A DNA stretch of 64,000 nucleotides, taken from contig NZ_CP053291.1 in assembly GCF_014926385.1 (NCBI RefSeq), positions 1,984,001-2,048,000 on the forward strand, given 5' to 3'. Below are positions 31,338 through 40,323 of the stretch, piece after piece. Made by a program: the position numbers and the translations under genes. Within the stretch, counting starts at the first letter, position 1. Each line of letters starts with the position of its first letter. Source of the DNA: Trueperella pecoris. GTDB lineage: Bacteria; Actinomycetota; Actinomycetes; Actinomycetales; Actinomycetaceae. The notes under the pieces were generated by a model, which saw only the letters and a list, made by a program, of their open reading frames with translations, was not told the origin of the DNA and searched no databases.

Positions 31338-32756
31338 ATGAACCTCGAACCGCACCCGGATCGCCTCTTTCCCTCCGATCCCACCACGCGCGACATCGCG
31401 CGCAAGCTCTACTCCCTGGTCAAGGACGAACCCATCATCTCCCCGCACGGCCACGTCCCGCCGCAGTGGATCGCTGAAGACACCCCCTTCACCGACCCCA
31501 CTTCCCTCCTGATCACCCCCGACCACTACGTCAACCGCATGCTCCACAGCCATGGCGTGCAGCTGAGCGAGCTCGGCGTCGGGCAAACAGAATTCACCGA
31601 AGAACAGTCCCGCAACGCCTTCCGCATCCTATGCGCAAACTGGTGGCTCTACCGCGGCACGCCCGTAAAGTACTGGATGGAAAACGAGCTCTACGACTAC
31701 TTCGGCGTGCGCGTACGCCCGTCGGCCGAGACCGCCGACGAGATCTACGACCAGATCGCCGACTGCCTCCAGCGCCCCGAATACCGCCCGCGCGCGCTCT
31801 ACAAGCGCTTCAACCTCGCTTTCCTCGCCACCACGGACGACCCGTGCGACACCCTCGAGCACCACAAGGCGATCCGCGAAGACGAGTCGTTCGACGGCGT
31901 CGTCGTCCCCACCTTCCGGCCCGACAAGTACCTCGAGCCTGGACGCGAGGGGTGGGCCGAACTGATGGGCAACCTGTCGGAGGCCTCCGGGATCGACACC
32001 ACCACCTGGGCCGGCTTCAACGCCGCGATGGAGAACCGCCGCGCCCACTTCAAGGCCGCCGGCGCTATTTCCACCGACCACTCCCACCGCGACCCCGGCA
32101 CCGCACGCCTGTCCGACGCCGACGCCGAACGCCTCTACAAGGACGCCCTCGCCGGGAAGATCAGTTCCGACGACGCCGACGCCCTGCGCCGCTCCATGAT
32201 GTACGAGCAGGTGCGCATGGCCTCCGAAGACGGGCTCGTCATGACGCTCCACCCGGGCGTTTACCGCAACCATCACACGCCGTCGTTCACGAAGTACGGC
32301 GCCGACGTCGGCTGCGATATCCCGCTCAAGACCGAGTTCACCGACGCCCTCCAACCCGCCCTGGCCGATTTCGGCGACTCGGAGAACCTGCACCTCATCC
32401 CATTCACCATGGACGAGACCGTGTACTCTCGCGAGCTGGCGCCCATGGCCGGGTTCTACAAGTCCGTCTTCATCGGCGTGCCGTGGTGGTTCATCGACGC
32501 CCCCGAGGCCATGGCCCGTTTCCGCGGCTCCATCACCGAGACCGCGGGCTTCACGCGCACCTCGGGCTTCATCGACGACACGCGCGCCTACTGCTCGATC
32601 CCGGCCCGCCACGACGTCTCCCGGCGAGTCGATTCCGGCTACGTCGCCAAGCTGGTCGCCGAACACCGCCTCGAGATGGATGAGGCGGCCGAAGCAATCA
32701 AGGAGCTCGTGGTCGGCAACCCGAGGAGGGCGTTCAAGCTCGATGGCGTGATCTAA
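31338..32756 (+). CDS. uxaC: Glucuronate isomerase (uronate isomerase)
   Basis: This cytoplasmic enzyme isomerises D-glucuronate to D-fructuronate and D-galacturonate to D-tagaturonate. The 472 residues match the amidohydrolase-superfamily UxaC: metal-site motif IISPHGHVPPQW near residue 35, FNLAFLATTDDPCDTLEHH near 158, ALRPAL-type TLHPGVYRNHH near 302 and VPWWFIDAPEAMARFRG near 382. I start at the ATG at 31338, preceded by AGGAAGG, rather than 66 bases upstream, because family similarity begins with MNLEPHPDRLFP. The later uronate enzymes (UxuA/UxaA, UxuB/UxaB) are not in this window. Confidence 0.94.
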   Translation: MNLEPHPDRLFPSDPTTRDIARKLYSLVKDEPIISPHGHVPPQWIAEDTPFTDPTSLLITPDHYVNRMLHSHGVQLSELGVGQTEFTEEQSRNAFRILCANWWLYRGTPVKYWMENELYDYFGVRVRPSAETADEIYDQIADCLQRPEYRPRALYKRFNLAFLATTDDPCDTLEHHKAIREDESFDGVVVPTFRPDKYLEPGREGWAELMGNLSEASGIDTTTWAGFNAAMENRRAHFKAAGAISTDHSHRDPGTARLSDADAERLYKDALAGKISSDDADALRRSMMYEQVRMASEDGLVMTLHPGVYRNHHTPSFTKYGADVGCDIPLKTEFTDALQPALADFGDSENLHLIPFTMDETVYSRELAPMAGFYKSVFIGVPWWFIDAPEAMARFRGSITETAGFTRTSGFIDDTRAYCSIPARHDVSRRVDSGYVAKLVAEHRLEMDEAAEAIKELVVGNPRRAFKLDGVI

Positions 32757-32767
32757 AGTCCGCCCGC

Positions 32768-32834
32768 GTCGCACCTCTCCACTTATGACGCACCTTAAAC
32801 CCCGGTTTTAAGTGCGTCATAAGTGGAGAGGTGC
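32768..32834. repeat. Interspersed palindromic repeat, copy A
   Basis: The 23-bp perfect arms lie at 32771-32793 and 32812-32834, starting GCACCTCTCCACTTATGACG. The centre between them contains TTAAACCCCGG. It is the best-preserved of five related copies and would serve as a terminator for uxaC. The half-unit GCGAGGTGCGTCATAA follows at 32845-32860. The rest of the gap to 33063 holds the ribosome site of the next gene (GAGGAGG) and nothing else that I recognise. Confidence 0.85.
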
Positions 32835-33063
32835 GCCATTAACCGCGAGGTGCGTCATAAACAGCGCGCTCCGGCCAAACCCACCCGACACCCAGCCGGA
32901 CCAGTCATTAAGCAACCCACCGGCACCACCGCCCTCACAACCCGGCATTTTCTTATCCACAGCTCCCGTCTCCCGGGCATGTATCCACATTTGGACCTTC
33001 GTGGCTTCACGCCGACGAAGAAATCTCTAGATTCGTCTTCAGATTCTTCTTCGAGGAGGTTCC

Positions 33064-34149
33064 ATGTCACCGCGACGCACCGCAAAGCACCAGGAAGCTA
33101 TAGTCCCTGCCCTTCGGCAGTCCCACCCCGGGCTCAAACTCATGCAGACCGTCGAGCCCGACTCAGACCTCGGCCTCGACTGGCACCTGGCGAACGCCGA
33201 AGCCGAATATTCCCTCATCCGCGCATCAGTCCTTCGAATTGGTGAGTCGTCCGCTCCCCACAAAAGAGCCTTCGCACGGGCCGCCGCAAACGCCGGCCTG
33301 GAAGTATTGCAGGAGGGGCTCGCCATCTTGCCCATCCCGAATGACCTCAAACCCTGGGAAGTTGAGCGGCAAAAGATCCTTCGCCAGGTGGCCTTCATCG
33401 AAAGCAAGCGCGCACGTCACCAATCACAGCGTCAAGTAGCTTATGCAGGCCCCACGGCCGCCACGCTTCTTGGCCTCCCGCTCTTTAACAAGCACCCCCA
33501 CAGGCTTTTCCGCGTTGGCACGCCCGAGCATTGCGCATCCCAGACCCCGCGCGTTCGCACGCTTCGCCCGTCAACCCCACCCGACACCTTCGAATTTGCG
33601 GGCATGCTCGTTTCCTCGCCCGCGCAGACCGTGGTGGATCTGGCTCATTGGTTTAGCCTGGAGGACGCGCTCGTCTGCGCCGACTTCGTCCTTCACAACA
33701 AGCTGGCCACCCGCGAACAAATCGTCGCGATTGCCGAGAGTATGCCGCGAGTGCCCAACATCCGCCGAATTCGGAAGGTCATCACCCTCATGGATGGCCG
33801 CGCTGAATCGCCGGGCGAATCCATGACTCGGTTACGCGTGCACGAGACCCTCAACGACGACTTCGAGCCGCAGGTGATCTTCCCCTTCAAAAACAATCAG
33901 TACCGCGTAGATGGGCTTTTGCGCCGGTCAGCCGTGATTTTGGAGTTCGACGGTCGAGCAAAAATCACCGACATTGCCAAGCGGGAGGGCCGGTCTTTTC
34001 AGCAAGTTCTCAACGACGAAACCCACCGCGAACGGCAACTTCGCCGCGCGGGATACCACGTGCATCGGCTCGAATGGCCCGATATCGTGAGTCCTCAAAA
34101 TTTCCACCGCTGGCTCGAGGGCCAACATCTGCTTGGCCTGGTCAAGTAG
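33064..34149 (+). CDS. Uncharacterised protein with C-terminal Vsr/PD-(D/E)XK-like endonuclease domain
   Basis: This 361-residue protein is of a kind scattered in actinobacterial genomes. The N-terminal two thirds has no recognised motif but includes a helical region with VSSPAQTVVDLAHWFSLEDA near residue 183. The C-terminal about 110 residues resemble a Vsr/DUF559-like nuclease fold: E at SPGESMTRLRVHE, then NQYRVDGLL, then VILEFDGRAK (the E-x-D/K position) and ETHRERQLRRAGYHVHRLEW. This gives the order E...D...ExK-type. GAGGAGG precedes the ATG. It stands alone between palindromic repeat copies A and B, as if it were an independent module. Function is unknown; a defence or antitoxin-related role is conceivable but unsupported. 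Confidence 0.65.
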   Translation: MSPRRTAKHQEAIVPALRQSHPGLKLMQTVEPDSDLGLDWHLANAEAEYSLIRASVLRIGESSAPHKRAFARAAANAGLEVLQEGLAILPIPNDLKPWEVERQKILRQVAFIESKRARHQSQRQVAYAGPTAATLLGLPLFNKHPHRLFRVGTPEHCASQTPRVRTLRPSTPPDTFEFAGMLVSSPAQTVVDLAHWFSLEDALVCADFVLHNKLATREQIVAIAESMPRVPNIRRIRKVITLMDGRAESPGESMTRLRVHETLNDDFEPQVIFPFKNNQYRVDGLLRRSAVILEFDGRAKITDIAKREGRSFQQVLNDETHRERQLRRAGYHVHRLEWPDIVSPQNFHRWLEGQHLLGLVK

Positions 34150-34221
34150 GAGTCCGGTCGGCCTTCGCCCCACTGTTCACGACGCCGTCTCCCCCCGGCA
34201 CGCCCCACGTTCCGTCGCCAG

Positions 34222-34315
34222 CGTCGCACCTCTCCGCCCATGACGCACCTCGACATTAACGGCGCACCTCAAAGCCCTGTTTGAAGTGCGCCGCAAGTGG
34301 AGAAGTGCGCCGCTG
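34222..34315. repeat. Interspersed palindromic repeat, copy B
   Basis: The half-units are CGTCGCACCTCTCCGCCCAT, GGCGCACCTCAAAGCCCTGT, TTTGAAGTGCGCCGCAAG and GGAGAAGTGCGCCG. It has the same order as copy A, with an extra internal half-unit. It lies between the convergent nuclease-like gene and the hpaI-like gene and could terminate both. Confidence 0.75.
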
Positions 34316-34363
34316 AGGGCGATTTACGGGCGCGCCTACCTCGGCCACCCCACATTCACCCGT

Positions 34364-35374
34364 TTAATACGATTCGGGCACGTCTCGATCAGCTCGCGCA
34401 TGCACGACTGACAGCGGGCCCACAGCAGTGTTGGATCCGGCGGCGCTCGCCGCCCCGTATCCAGTAGCGCCGCGCGATTCACCAGCCTCGGCCCCAGCCC
34501 CGGAACCAGCAGCGCCGGCGCGTGCGTCGATGAAGTCTGCCGCGAGCTTCTCGCTCTGCCGCGCCAGGAGCGCAACATCGGCGCCGACGAGGATGAAGTC
34601 GATGCCCGCGTCGAGGTAGCCGTGGGCGAGTTCAGGGTCGAAAGCATTGATGCCCACCGTCTTGCCGGCACGGCGGACAGCGTCGATGGCGCGATGCACG
34701 GCGGCCACGACCTCGGGGTGGTCCTGCTGGCCGATCAGCCCCATGGAGGCGGCAAGGTCGGAGGGGCCGATGAAGATGGCATCCACGCCACCGGTGGCAG
34801 CGATCGCTTCGGCGTTCTCCACGGCCTCGATCGTCTCAATCTGCACGATCAGCGAGACGAGCTCATCATTCGCCCTCGTCAGATAGTTAGGCACCCGATT
34901 CCAACGCCCCCCACGCGCGAGGGCGGAGCCCACGCCGCGCACGCCCTCAGGCGGGTAGCGCAACGCGCGCACGGCTTCCTGCGCCTCCTCGGGCGTGTTG
35001 ACCATGGGAACGAGGAGGTTCTGCGCGCCCAAGTCGAGGAACTGTTTGATGTGTACACGATCGTTGACGGGTACGCGCACCACCGGCGTCGTCGGGTAGG
35101 CGGCGATCACCTGTAGCTGAGACTGAATCTCGGACAGGCCGAGCGGGGCGTGTTCGCCGTCGATGAGGATCCAGTCGAGCCCGGCGCCCGCACAGATTTC
35201 GGCATTGACGGTTGATCCGGAGGTCACCCACATGCCCACCAGCCCACGACGGCGCCCGCCACCGGACCCAGCCTGAACGTCACCGGCACCGGCCTCCACC
35301 TGTACGTCACCGGCACCGGTTTGCCCGCGCAACAGCTGCCCGAAGGTGGGCGGGAGTTCTACACGAAACGACAT
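34364..35374 (-). CDS. hpaI: HpcH/HpaI-family aldolase (4-hydroxy-2-oxoheptane-1,7-dioate aldolase)
   Basis: This enzyme performs the last C-C cleavage of the homoprotocatechuate pathway, giving pyruvate and succinate semialdehyde. The family core shows DWILIDGEHAPLGL, VVRVPVND, the metal-site QIETIEAVEN and FIGPSDLAASMG. The 336 residues are longer than the usual 260 or so for two reasons. A Gly/Ala-rich insert with three GAGDVQ/AGSGG-type repeats lies at residues about 17-46, between FGQLLRGQ and LVGMW. The C-terminal tail of about 50 residues is low-complexity. I place the start at ATG 35374 (MSFRVELPPTFG), overlapping the hpaH stop by 16 bases; a longer frame to 35431 lies within hpaH. 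Confidence 0.88.
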   Translation of the reverse strand: MSFRVELPPTFGQLLRGQTGAGDVQVEAGAGDVQAGSGGGRRRGLVGMWVTSGSTVNAEICAGAGLDWILIDGEHAPLGLSEIQSQLQVIAAYPTTPVVRVPVNDRVHIKQFLDLGAQNLLVPMVNTPEEAQEAVRALRYPPEGVRGVGSALARGGRWNRVPNYLTRANDELVSLIVQIETIEAVENAEAIAATGGVDAIFIGPSDLAASMGLIGQQDHPEVVAAVHRAIDAVRRAGKTVGINAFDPELAHGYLDAGIDFILVGADVALLARQSEKLAADFIDARAGAAGSGAGAEAGESRGATGYGAASAAGSNTAVGPLSVVHARADRDVPESY

Positions 35375-36144
35375 GAGATCGTCCCCATTCTTCCGTAATC
35401 GCATATGACGCTGTCCCCGCGCTCGACCCACATGGGTCGCGTGAAGGAACCTGCGAGGATGATTTCGCCGGCCTCCAGCCGGTCGCCGTGCTGGGCGAAC
35501 TTGTTGGCGAGCCAGGCCACGCCGGTGGCGGGGTGGTTGAGGACGCCGGCGGCCACGCCCGTCTCCTCGATTGTTTCGTTCTTGTACAGCAGGGCGGAGA
35601 CCCAGCGCAGGTCGATCTCGTCGGGACGCATGGGGCTTCCGCCGAGCACCATGCCACCGTAGGCGGCGTTGTCAGAGATCGTGTCGACGATCGTGCGCCC
35701 CTCGAGCTCGATGTGCGAGTTGAGGATTTCGAGGGCGGGAGTGACGTACTCGGTGGCCCGCAGAACGTCGAAGAGCGTGCAGTTGGGTCCTTCGAGCGGG
35801 GCTTTGAGGACGAAGGCGAGTTCGACCTCGATGCGCACGTTCAAGAAGCGGTCGTAGGGTATGGCGGAGCCGTTTTCGTAGACGGTGTCGTCGAACATGA
35901 CACCGTAGTCGGGCTCCGTGATGCCGGTGGCCGCCTGCATCGCCTTCGAGGTGAGCCCAATTTTCCGCCCCACCAGTCGGCGCCCGGCAGCGAGCTCACG
36001 GTCACGCCACGCGCCTTGGATGGCGTACGAATCCTCGACGGTCGCCTCCGGGTAGCGCGCGGTGATGCGCGGGATGATCGCCCGCGTGCGGTCTGCCTCC
36101 GCCAGTTCGGCGGCGATGGCATCAAGCGTTGATTGTTCGAGCAT
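35359..36144 (-). CDS. hpaH: 2-Oxo-hept-4-ene-1,7-dioate hydratase
   Basis: HpaH adds water to the oxo-heptenedioate intermediate before aldolase cleavage. Its 261 residues fit the family. It belongs to the FAH-like hydratase group: VGRKIGLTSKAMQ near residue 58, GVMFDDTVYENGSAIPYDR near 79, the metal Glu pair in VRIEVELAFVL and the C-terminal GDSVICDYGRMGTISCRF. The ATG at 36144 has GAAAGGAAC upstream. It is followed directly by the aldolase gene and preceded by the hydroxylase gene, all in one direction. Confidence 0.92.
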   Translation of the reverse strand: MLEQSTLDAIAAELAEADRTRAIIPRITARYPEATVEDSYAIQGAWRDRELAAGRRLVGRKIGLTSKAMQAATGITEPDYGVMFDDTVYENGSAIPYDRFLNVRIEVELAFVLKAPLEGPNCTLFDVLRATEYVTPALEILNSHIELEGRTIVDTISDNAAYGGMVLGGSPMRPDEIDLRWVSALLYKNETIEETGVAAGVLNHPATGVAWLANKFAQHGDRLEAGEIILAGSFTRPMWVERGDSVICDYGRMGTISCRFV

Positions 36145-36214
36145 GATGTTCCTTTCAGTAACGACGCCGTTGGGGCGGCGGGGCCCATCCCCAGACTAGG
36201 CCCCGTCGCACGTG

Positions 36215-38113
36215 TCAGGACAGGTCGAAGATCGGGTCGAAGAAGTCGGCGAGGGACTGGGTGTCTTCGAGTGAGGTGATGTGGGCGACGTACATGTCCG
36301 GTCGGACGACGACGATGGCTCCATCACGCGAGATTCCACGCTCGTCGAAGATGTCGATCTTGGGGTGAACCGAGAAGACCTGGTTCCAGTCCTCCACCTG
36401 GTACAGGCCGGTCTTCGGCCGGAAGGCCGCCGGGGCATCGGTGATGTCGAACTCGCGGTGTTTCTGCTGATAGATCACCTTCACGTCGAACAGGGTGTCG
36501 GCGTCGTCGCCCTCACGGGTGTGGCGGACGACGGGCGAGGCCGGGTCCTTCTCGAGCCATTCGGCGAACTTGGCCGTCTTCGATTCCTTGTCCTTCGGTG
36601 AGGCTTGGTCGGCGAAGACGTAGATGCGCCAGCGGCCATCGGCGGCGTGCAGGTGCCCGAGGTGGGGGTAGGTGGCGTCCGCGCGTCGGGTGACTTCAAC
36701 AGACTTGAAGCGCTTGCCGAGCGGATAGCCGGTGGCGAGCTCCTGCTTGGCCTCGCCGGAGACGAGGAGGCCGGCGGGGTATTCGGTCATGAAGCCGAAG
36801 GGGAATTCGGCGGTCTTCAGGTAGAACTCCTCGATGCCTTCGCCGACGGGGTTGGCCATGCGGGCTGACCACTCGAGGTCGAAATCGATGAGGTCCTGGG
36901 CGATCTGCTGGCGCTCGGCGTTGTAGGTGTGGAGCAGTTCGGGCGAGGAGTATCCGCGCAGGACCTGCCCAAGCTTCCAGCCGAGGTTGAAGCCGTCCTG
37001 CATGGAAACGTTCATACCTTGGCCGGCCTTGGCCGAGTGGGTGTGGCAAGCGTCGCCTTCGATGAAGACGCGCGGGGTCTGAGTCTCCTTGTTTTCTGGC
37101 AGGACGTCGTCGAAGCGCTGGGTCACGCGGTGGGCAACCTCGTAGACGGACCACCACGCGGTGTCCTGAACGTCGATCGTGTAGGGGGTGAAGATGTCGT
37201 TGCACTTCTTGAGGATGGTATCCAGCGGGGTCTGGCGTACCTTATGGTTGTCGTCCTCGGCGACTTCACCCAGGTCAACATAGGTGCGGAAGAGGTAGCC
37301 GCCCTCGCGCGGGATGTGGAGGGAGGAACCGGCCGCCGAGTGGATGATGCACTTGGTGCGAATGTCGGGGAAATCGGTGCGGGCGATGACGTCGGCAACG
37401 CCCCAGGCGTGGTAGGAGACCTTGCCCTTGTGGGTGGCGCCGATGCAGCGGCGGACCCCGGACTGGGCGCCGTCGGTGCCGACCACATACTTGGCGTTGA
37501 CGGTCACTTCCTCACCCATGTTCCATTCGCCCGTGCCACGCAACTCAACACGCACGGGGTATTCTTCGCTGCCTTCCCCTACCTTCAGGTCGAGGAATTC
37601 CCACCCGTAGTGGGGGCGCATCTTCGCGGGCTGGTTGTACATGAACTCGGCGAAGTAGTCCAGGACGCGTGCCTGGTTGACGATAATGTGCTCGAATTCG
37701 GAAATGCCGGTGGCGTCGTCGTCGGTCCATCCGGTGCGGATGATATTGCCGGGGTTGTCGGGGTCGTCGTTCCAGAACGCAGTCTCGGTGATCTGGTAGG
37801 CCTCGGCCACGATCTCCTTGCGGAACCCGAAAGCCTCGAACGTCTCGGTGGTGCGCGGCTGGATGCCGTCGGCTTGGCCGAGCACGAGGCGGTGGGGGCG
37901 CTTGTCGATAATGACGGTGTTGATGTCGTCGTAGACGGAGAGGGAGGCGGCGGTCATCATGCCGGCGGGGCCGGTGCCCACGATGAGAACGTCCATGTTC
38001 TCGGGCATCTCAGGGTGCGGCGGCTCGGGGGCCTGCCAACGCTCGAGACCGAATCCGGCCGCGGCTTTGTGGCGCGGATTCGTAGAAACGTAACCGTGAT
38101 GATGGAACTTCAC
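36215..38113 (-). CDS. FAD-dependent aromatic hydroxylase (phenol 2-monooxygenase / 3-hydroxybenzoate 4-monooxygenase type)
   Basis: This 632-residue single-component flavoprotein shows FAD dinucleotide motif VLIVGTGPAGMMTAASL (near residue 43), the DG motif VGTDGAQSGVRR (near 215), the FAD-pyrophosphate motif FIEGDACHTHSAKAGQGMN (near 355) and a C-terminal thioredoxin-like dimerisation domain (about 460-630). It ortho-hydroxylates a phenolic ring with NAD(P)H and O2. The rest of the cluster degrades homoprotocatechuate and no HpaBC two-component hydroxylase is present. I therefore infer that it converts 3- or 4-hydroxyphenylacetate to 3,4-dihydroxyphenylacetate; another phenolic substrate is possible. 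GTTATAGAAG leads the ATG with only a weak ribosome site. Confidence 0.88.
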   Translation of the reverse strand: MKFHHHGYVSTNPRHKAAAGFGLERWQAPEPPHPEMPENMDVLIVGTGPAGMMTAASLSVYDDINTVIIDKRPHRLVLGQADGIQPRTTETFEAFGFRKEIVAEAYQITETAFWNDDPDNPGNIIRTGWTDDDATGISEFEHIIVNQARVLDYFAEFMYNQPAKMRPHYGWEFLDLKVGEGSEEYPVRVELRGTGEWNMGEEVTVNAKYVVGTDGAQSGVRRCIGATHKGKVSYHAWGVADVIARTDFPDIRTKCIIHSAAGSSLHIPREGGYLFRTYVDLGEVAEDDNHKVRQTPLDTILKKCNDIFTPYTIDVQDTAWWSVYEVAHRVTQRFDDVLPENKETQTPRVFIEGDACHTHSAKAGQGMNVSMQDGFNLGWKLGQVLRGYSSPELLHTYNAERQQIAQDLIDFDLEWSARMANPVGEGIEEFYLKTAEFPFGFMTEYPAGLLVSGEAKQELATGYPLGKRFKSVEVTRRADATYPHLGHLHAADGRWRIYVFADQASPKDKESKTAKFAEWLEKDPASPVVRHTREGDDADTLFDVKVIYQQKHREFDITDAPAAFRPKTGLYQVEDWNQVFSVHPKIDIFDERGISRDGAIVVVRPDMYVAHITSLEDTQSLADFFDPIFDLS

Positions 38114-38170
38114 TTCTATAACCTTTCACTTCATTGTGTGAGGTTAGGGCGACGTCGTCGCGCCTAAGGC

Positions 38171-38827
38171 TCACGTCGCCGCGATGTGCAGCGACCGCTC
38201 GAGCGAGGCGAGCTTGTGTTGACGTGCGTATGCCTCGATCGTCTCGGCGTCGGCGCCGGATTCGATCAGGTCAAGCAGGTGGGAATGCTGCTCCACCGAG
38301 GCGCTGGAGCGCTTCGAGTCAAAGGAGAATGAGGAGCGGCGGATGAGCGTGACTCGCTCTGCCTCAGCGGTGAGGAGGGTGAGCACGCGCGTGTTAGGAC
38401 ATGCGGAACACAGCAACGAGTGGAATTTCCCGTTGAGCCTGCGGTAGGCGGCGGCGTCAAATTGGTTGGCTTGAACCAGGTAACGCATTTCTGCGTTGAT
38501 GCCGCGAGCGCGGGCGATCTGGTCCGCGCTGAGCTCTTTGGCCGCCAGGCCCGTCGCCACGCCTTCGAGGTAGGCGAGGGTGGCGAAGGATTCGGCGTAT
38601 CCCGAGATGTCGATCTGCGAGACTTGGGCTCCCACATTGTGTGTGTATTCGACGAGACCTTCGGCCTGAAGCCACCGGATGGCCTCACGCACGGGGACAG
38701 TGGACACGCCAAATTCCCTGGCGAGCGTGGACAGGGTGAGCCTGTATCCGGGCGAGTATCGTCCGTTGACGATACCGTCGCGAAGCTCCTCGTACACGGC
38801 TGAGGATTTTGACATCTGCACTGTCAT
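38171..38827 (-). CDS. GntR-family (FadR subfamily, FCD domain) regulator of the hydroxyphenylacetate cluster
   Basis: The 218 residues have an N-terminal winged helix (YEELRDGIVNGRYSPGYRLT, then LAREFGVSTVPVREAIRWLQ and EGLVEY) and an all-helical FCD effector domain. Metal-site residues are suggested by the NGKFHSLL and EQHSHLLDLI histidines. It lies inside the cluster between the transporter and hydroxylase genes. A set of TGTAYACGAT-type repeats in the divergent promoter at 44677-44722 is its likely target, because FCD regulators commonly bind TNGTNNNACNA-like sites. An aromatic acid or pathway intermediate would be the effector. Confidence 0.88.
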   Translation of the reverse strand: MTVQMSKSSAVYEELRDGIVNGRYSPGYRLTLSTLAREFGVSTVPVREAIRWLQAEGLVEYTHNVGAQVSQIDISGYAESFATLAYLEGVATGLAAKELSADQIARARGINAEMRYLVQANQFDAAAYRRLNGKFHSLLCSACPNTRVLTLLTAEAERVTLIRRSSFSFDSKRSSASVEQHSHLLDLIESGADAETIEAYARQHKLASLERSLHIAAT

Positions 38828-38891
38828 GGTCTCTTCTTTCTTGCTGTGGGGCCATAGTTGCCTATGACCCCACAGTCTAATGGCGTTGCCG

Positions 38892-40322
38892 TTAGTAACC
38901 GGCTCCGCGATCGAACGTGGATTCGACGACGCCGTCTTCGCGGGCGAGCTTCGAAAGCACGGTATCGAGTTCGCCGTCTGCTGCCGGGCTGAGGTCTCGA
39001 CCCGCCCGGTCCTTGAGGGTCAGCAGCGTGATGAACGCGATAACGGTCACGGCGAAGATGTAGGCGGCGACCGCCGTCGACGTTCCGAACTTCGCCTGCA
39101 GGGCCGTGGCGATGAACGGCGCAAACGCTCCGCCGAGGATGGAGCCGAACGCGTAGGCCATGCCGGCCCCGGAGTATCGGATCTTGGCGGGGAACATCTC
39201 GGCGAACATGGCCGACTGTGGCCCGTAGGTGAAGCCGATGGGGATGGCGAGCACCACCATGCCTAGGCCAATCAGGGTGTAGTTCTGGGTGTCGAGGAAG
39301 GTGAAGACAACCCAGATCCACACCAGCTGGATGACGAAACCGATGATGTAGGTGTTCTTTCGCCCAATCTTGTCCGAGATCCACGCCGAGAAGATCGTGG
39401 AGAAGATCCATATGACCGCGGCGAGGGAGACGAGGTTGAGGATTCGTGACCGTTCGAGCCCGAGGTCGTTCGTGGTGTAGGACAGGATGTAGCCGCCCGT
39501 GATCATGTACCCGGCCACGCCGTTGCCCGCGAAGATGAGTGCGCCCTGAATAAGGGGCCTCCATGCGGTGCGGAACATGTCGAGCATCGGCAGGCGAACC
39601 TGCTCGTCCTTCTTGTCGGCCTTGCGAATTTCTTCCATGACCGGCGACTCGGAGACACCCATGCGGATGACGAAGCCAATGATGATCAGCACGATCGACA
39701 AAAGGAACGGGACTCGCCAGCCCCAGGTCAGGAACTGCTCGTTCGTCGTCATCGCCGAGACAACTGCAAGCACGAGAGTGGCAAGCAGCATGCCGAGCGG
39801 GACGCCGATCTGCGGGAAGCCGCCGAAGAGGCCACGCTTGTTCGTCGGGGCGTGCTCCACAGCCATGAGGGCTGCGCCTCCCCACTCTCCGCCTGCGGCG
39901 AAGCCCTGAAGCACGCGCAGGAAGATGAGGAGGATGGGAGCTGCCACGCCGATCGTCTCGTAGGTGGGCAACAGGCCGATGAGGAATGTTGCCGCCCCCA
40001 TGAGGACGAGCGTCATAACGAGCATGGCCTTTCGGCCGAGCTTGTCGCCGAAGTGTCCGGCTACCGCCGCGCCGAGCGGGCGGAAGAAGAACGAGATTCC
40101 GACGGTTGCGAACGAGATGAGCCGGCCCGCGACCTGCCCTGCTCCGTGAACGAATGGGTCAAAGAACAAGGGGGCGAGGATGATGGCCGCCGCGTTGGCG
40201 TAGATAAAGAAGTCATACCACTCGACGGCGGTTCCCACGAGGGTTCCGAGGGCGACGCGGCGATCTTCCTTCTTCTTCGTCGAGAGGACGAGATCGGTGC
40301 GATCGTGGGCGTGCGTAGTCAC
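38892..40322 (-). CDS. MFS transporter, metabolite:H+ symporter (MHS) family, probable aromatic-acid uptake
   Basis: The 476 residues and 12 helices show MHS signatures: GTLVGTAVEWYDFFIY at helix 1, FFFRPLGAAVAGHFGDKLGR between helices 2 and 3, FAAGGEWGGAALMAVEHAP after helix 4 and WISDKIGRKN in the second half. Members include KgtP, ShiA and aromatic-acid carriers. The start is GTG at 40322, whose first bases follow the HpaD stop as TGATGTG, with GGAGCAGG upstream; longer frames reach into hpaD. The cluster position suggests hydroxyphenylacetate as substrate. Confidence 0.9.
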   Translation of the reverse strand: MTTHAHDRTDLVLSTKKKEDRRVALGTLVGTAVEWYDFFIYANAAAIILAPLFFDPFVHGAGQVAGRLISFATVGISFFFRPLGAAVAGHFGDKLGRKAMLVMTLVLMGAATFLIGLLPTYETIGVAAPILLIFLRVLQGFAAGGEWGGAALMAVEHAPTNKRGLFGGFPQIGVPLGMLLATLVLAVVSAMTTNEQFLTWGWRVPFLLSIVLIIIGFVIRMGVSESPVMEEIRKADKKDEQVRLPMLDMFRTAWRPLIQGALIFAGNGVAGYMITGGYILSYTTNDLGLERSRILNLVSLAAVIWIFSTIFSAWISDKIGRKNTYIIGFVIQLVWIWVVFTFLDTQNYTLIGLGMVVLAIPIGFTYGPQSAMFAEMFPAKIRYSGAGMAYAFGSILGGAFAPFIATALQAKFGTSTAVAAYIFAVTVIAFITLLTLKDRAGRDLSPAADGELDTVLSKLAREDGVVESTFDRGAGY

Positions 40323-40323
40323 A

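Noticed and set aside
36929-38167. 412-codon plus-strand frame antisense to the flavoprotein hydroxylase
   Set aside because: The hydroxylase has full FAD motifs on the minus strand; the plus frame is a GC-skew artefact without a ribosome site.
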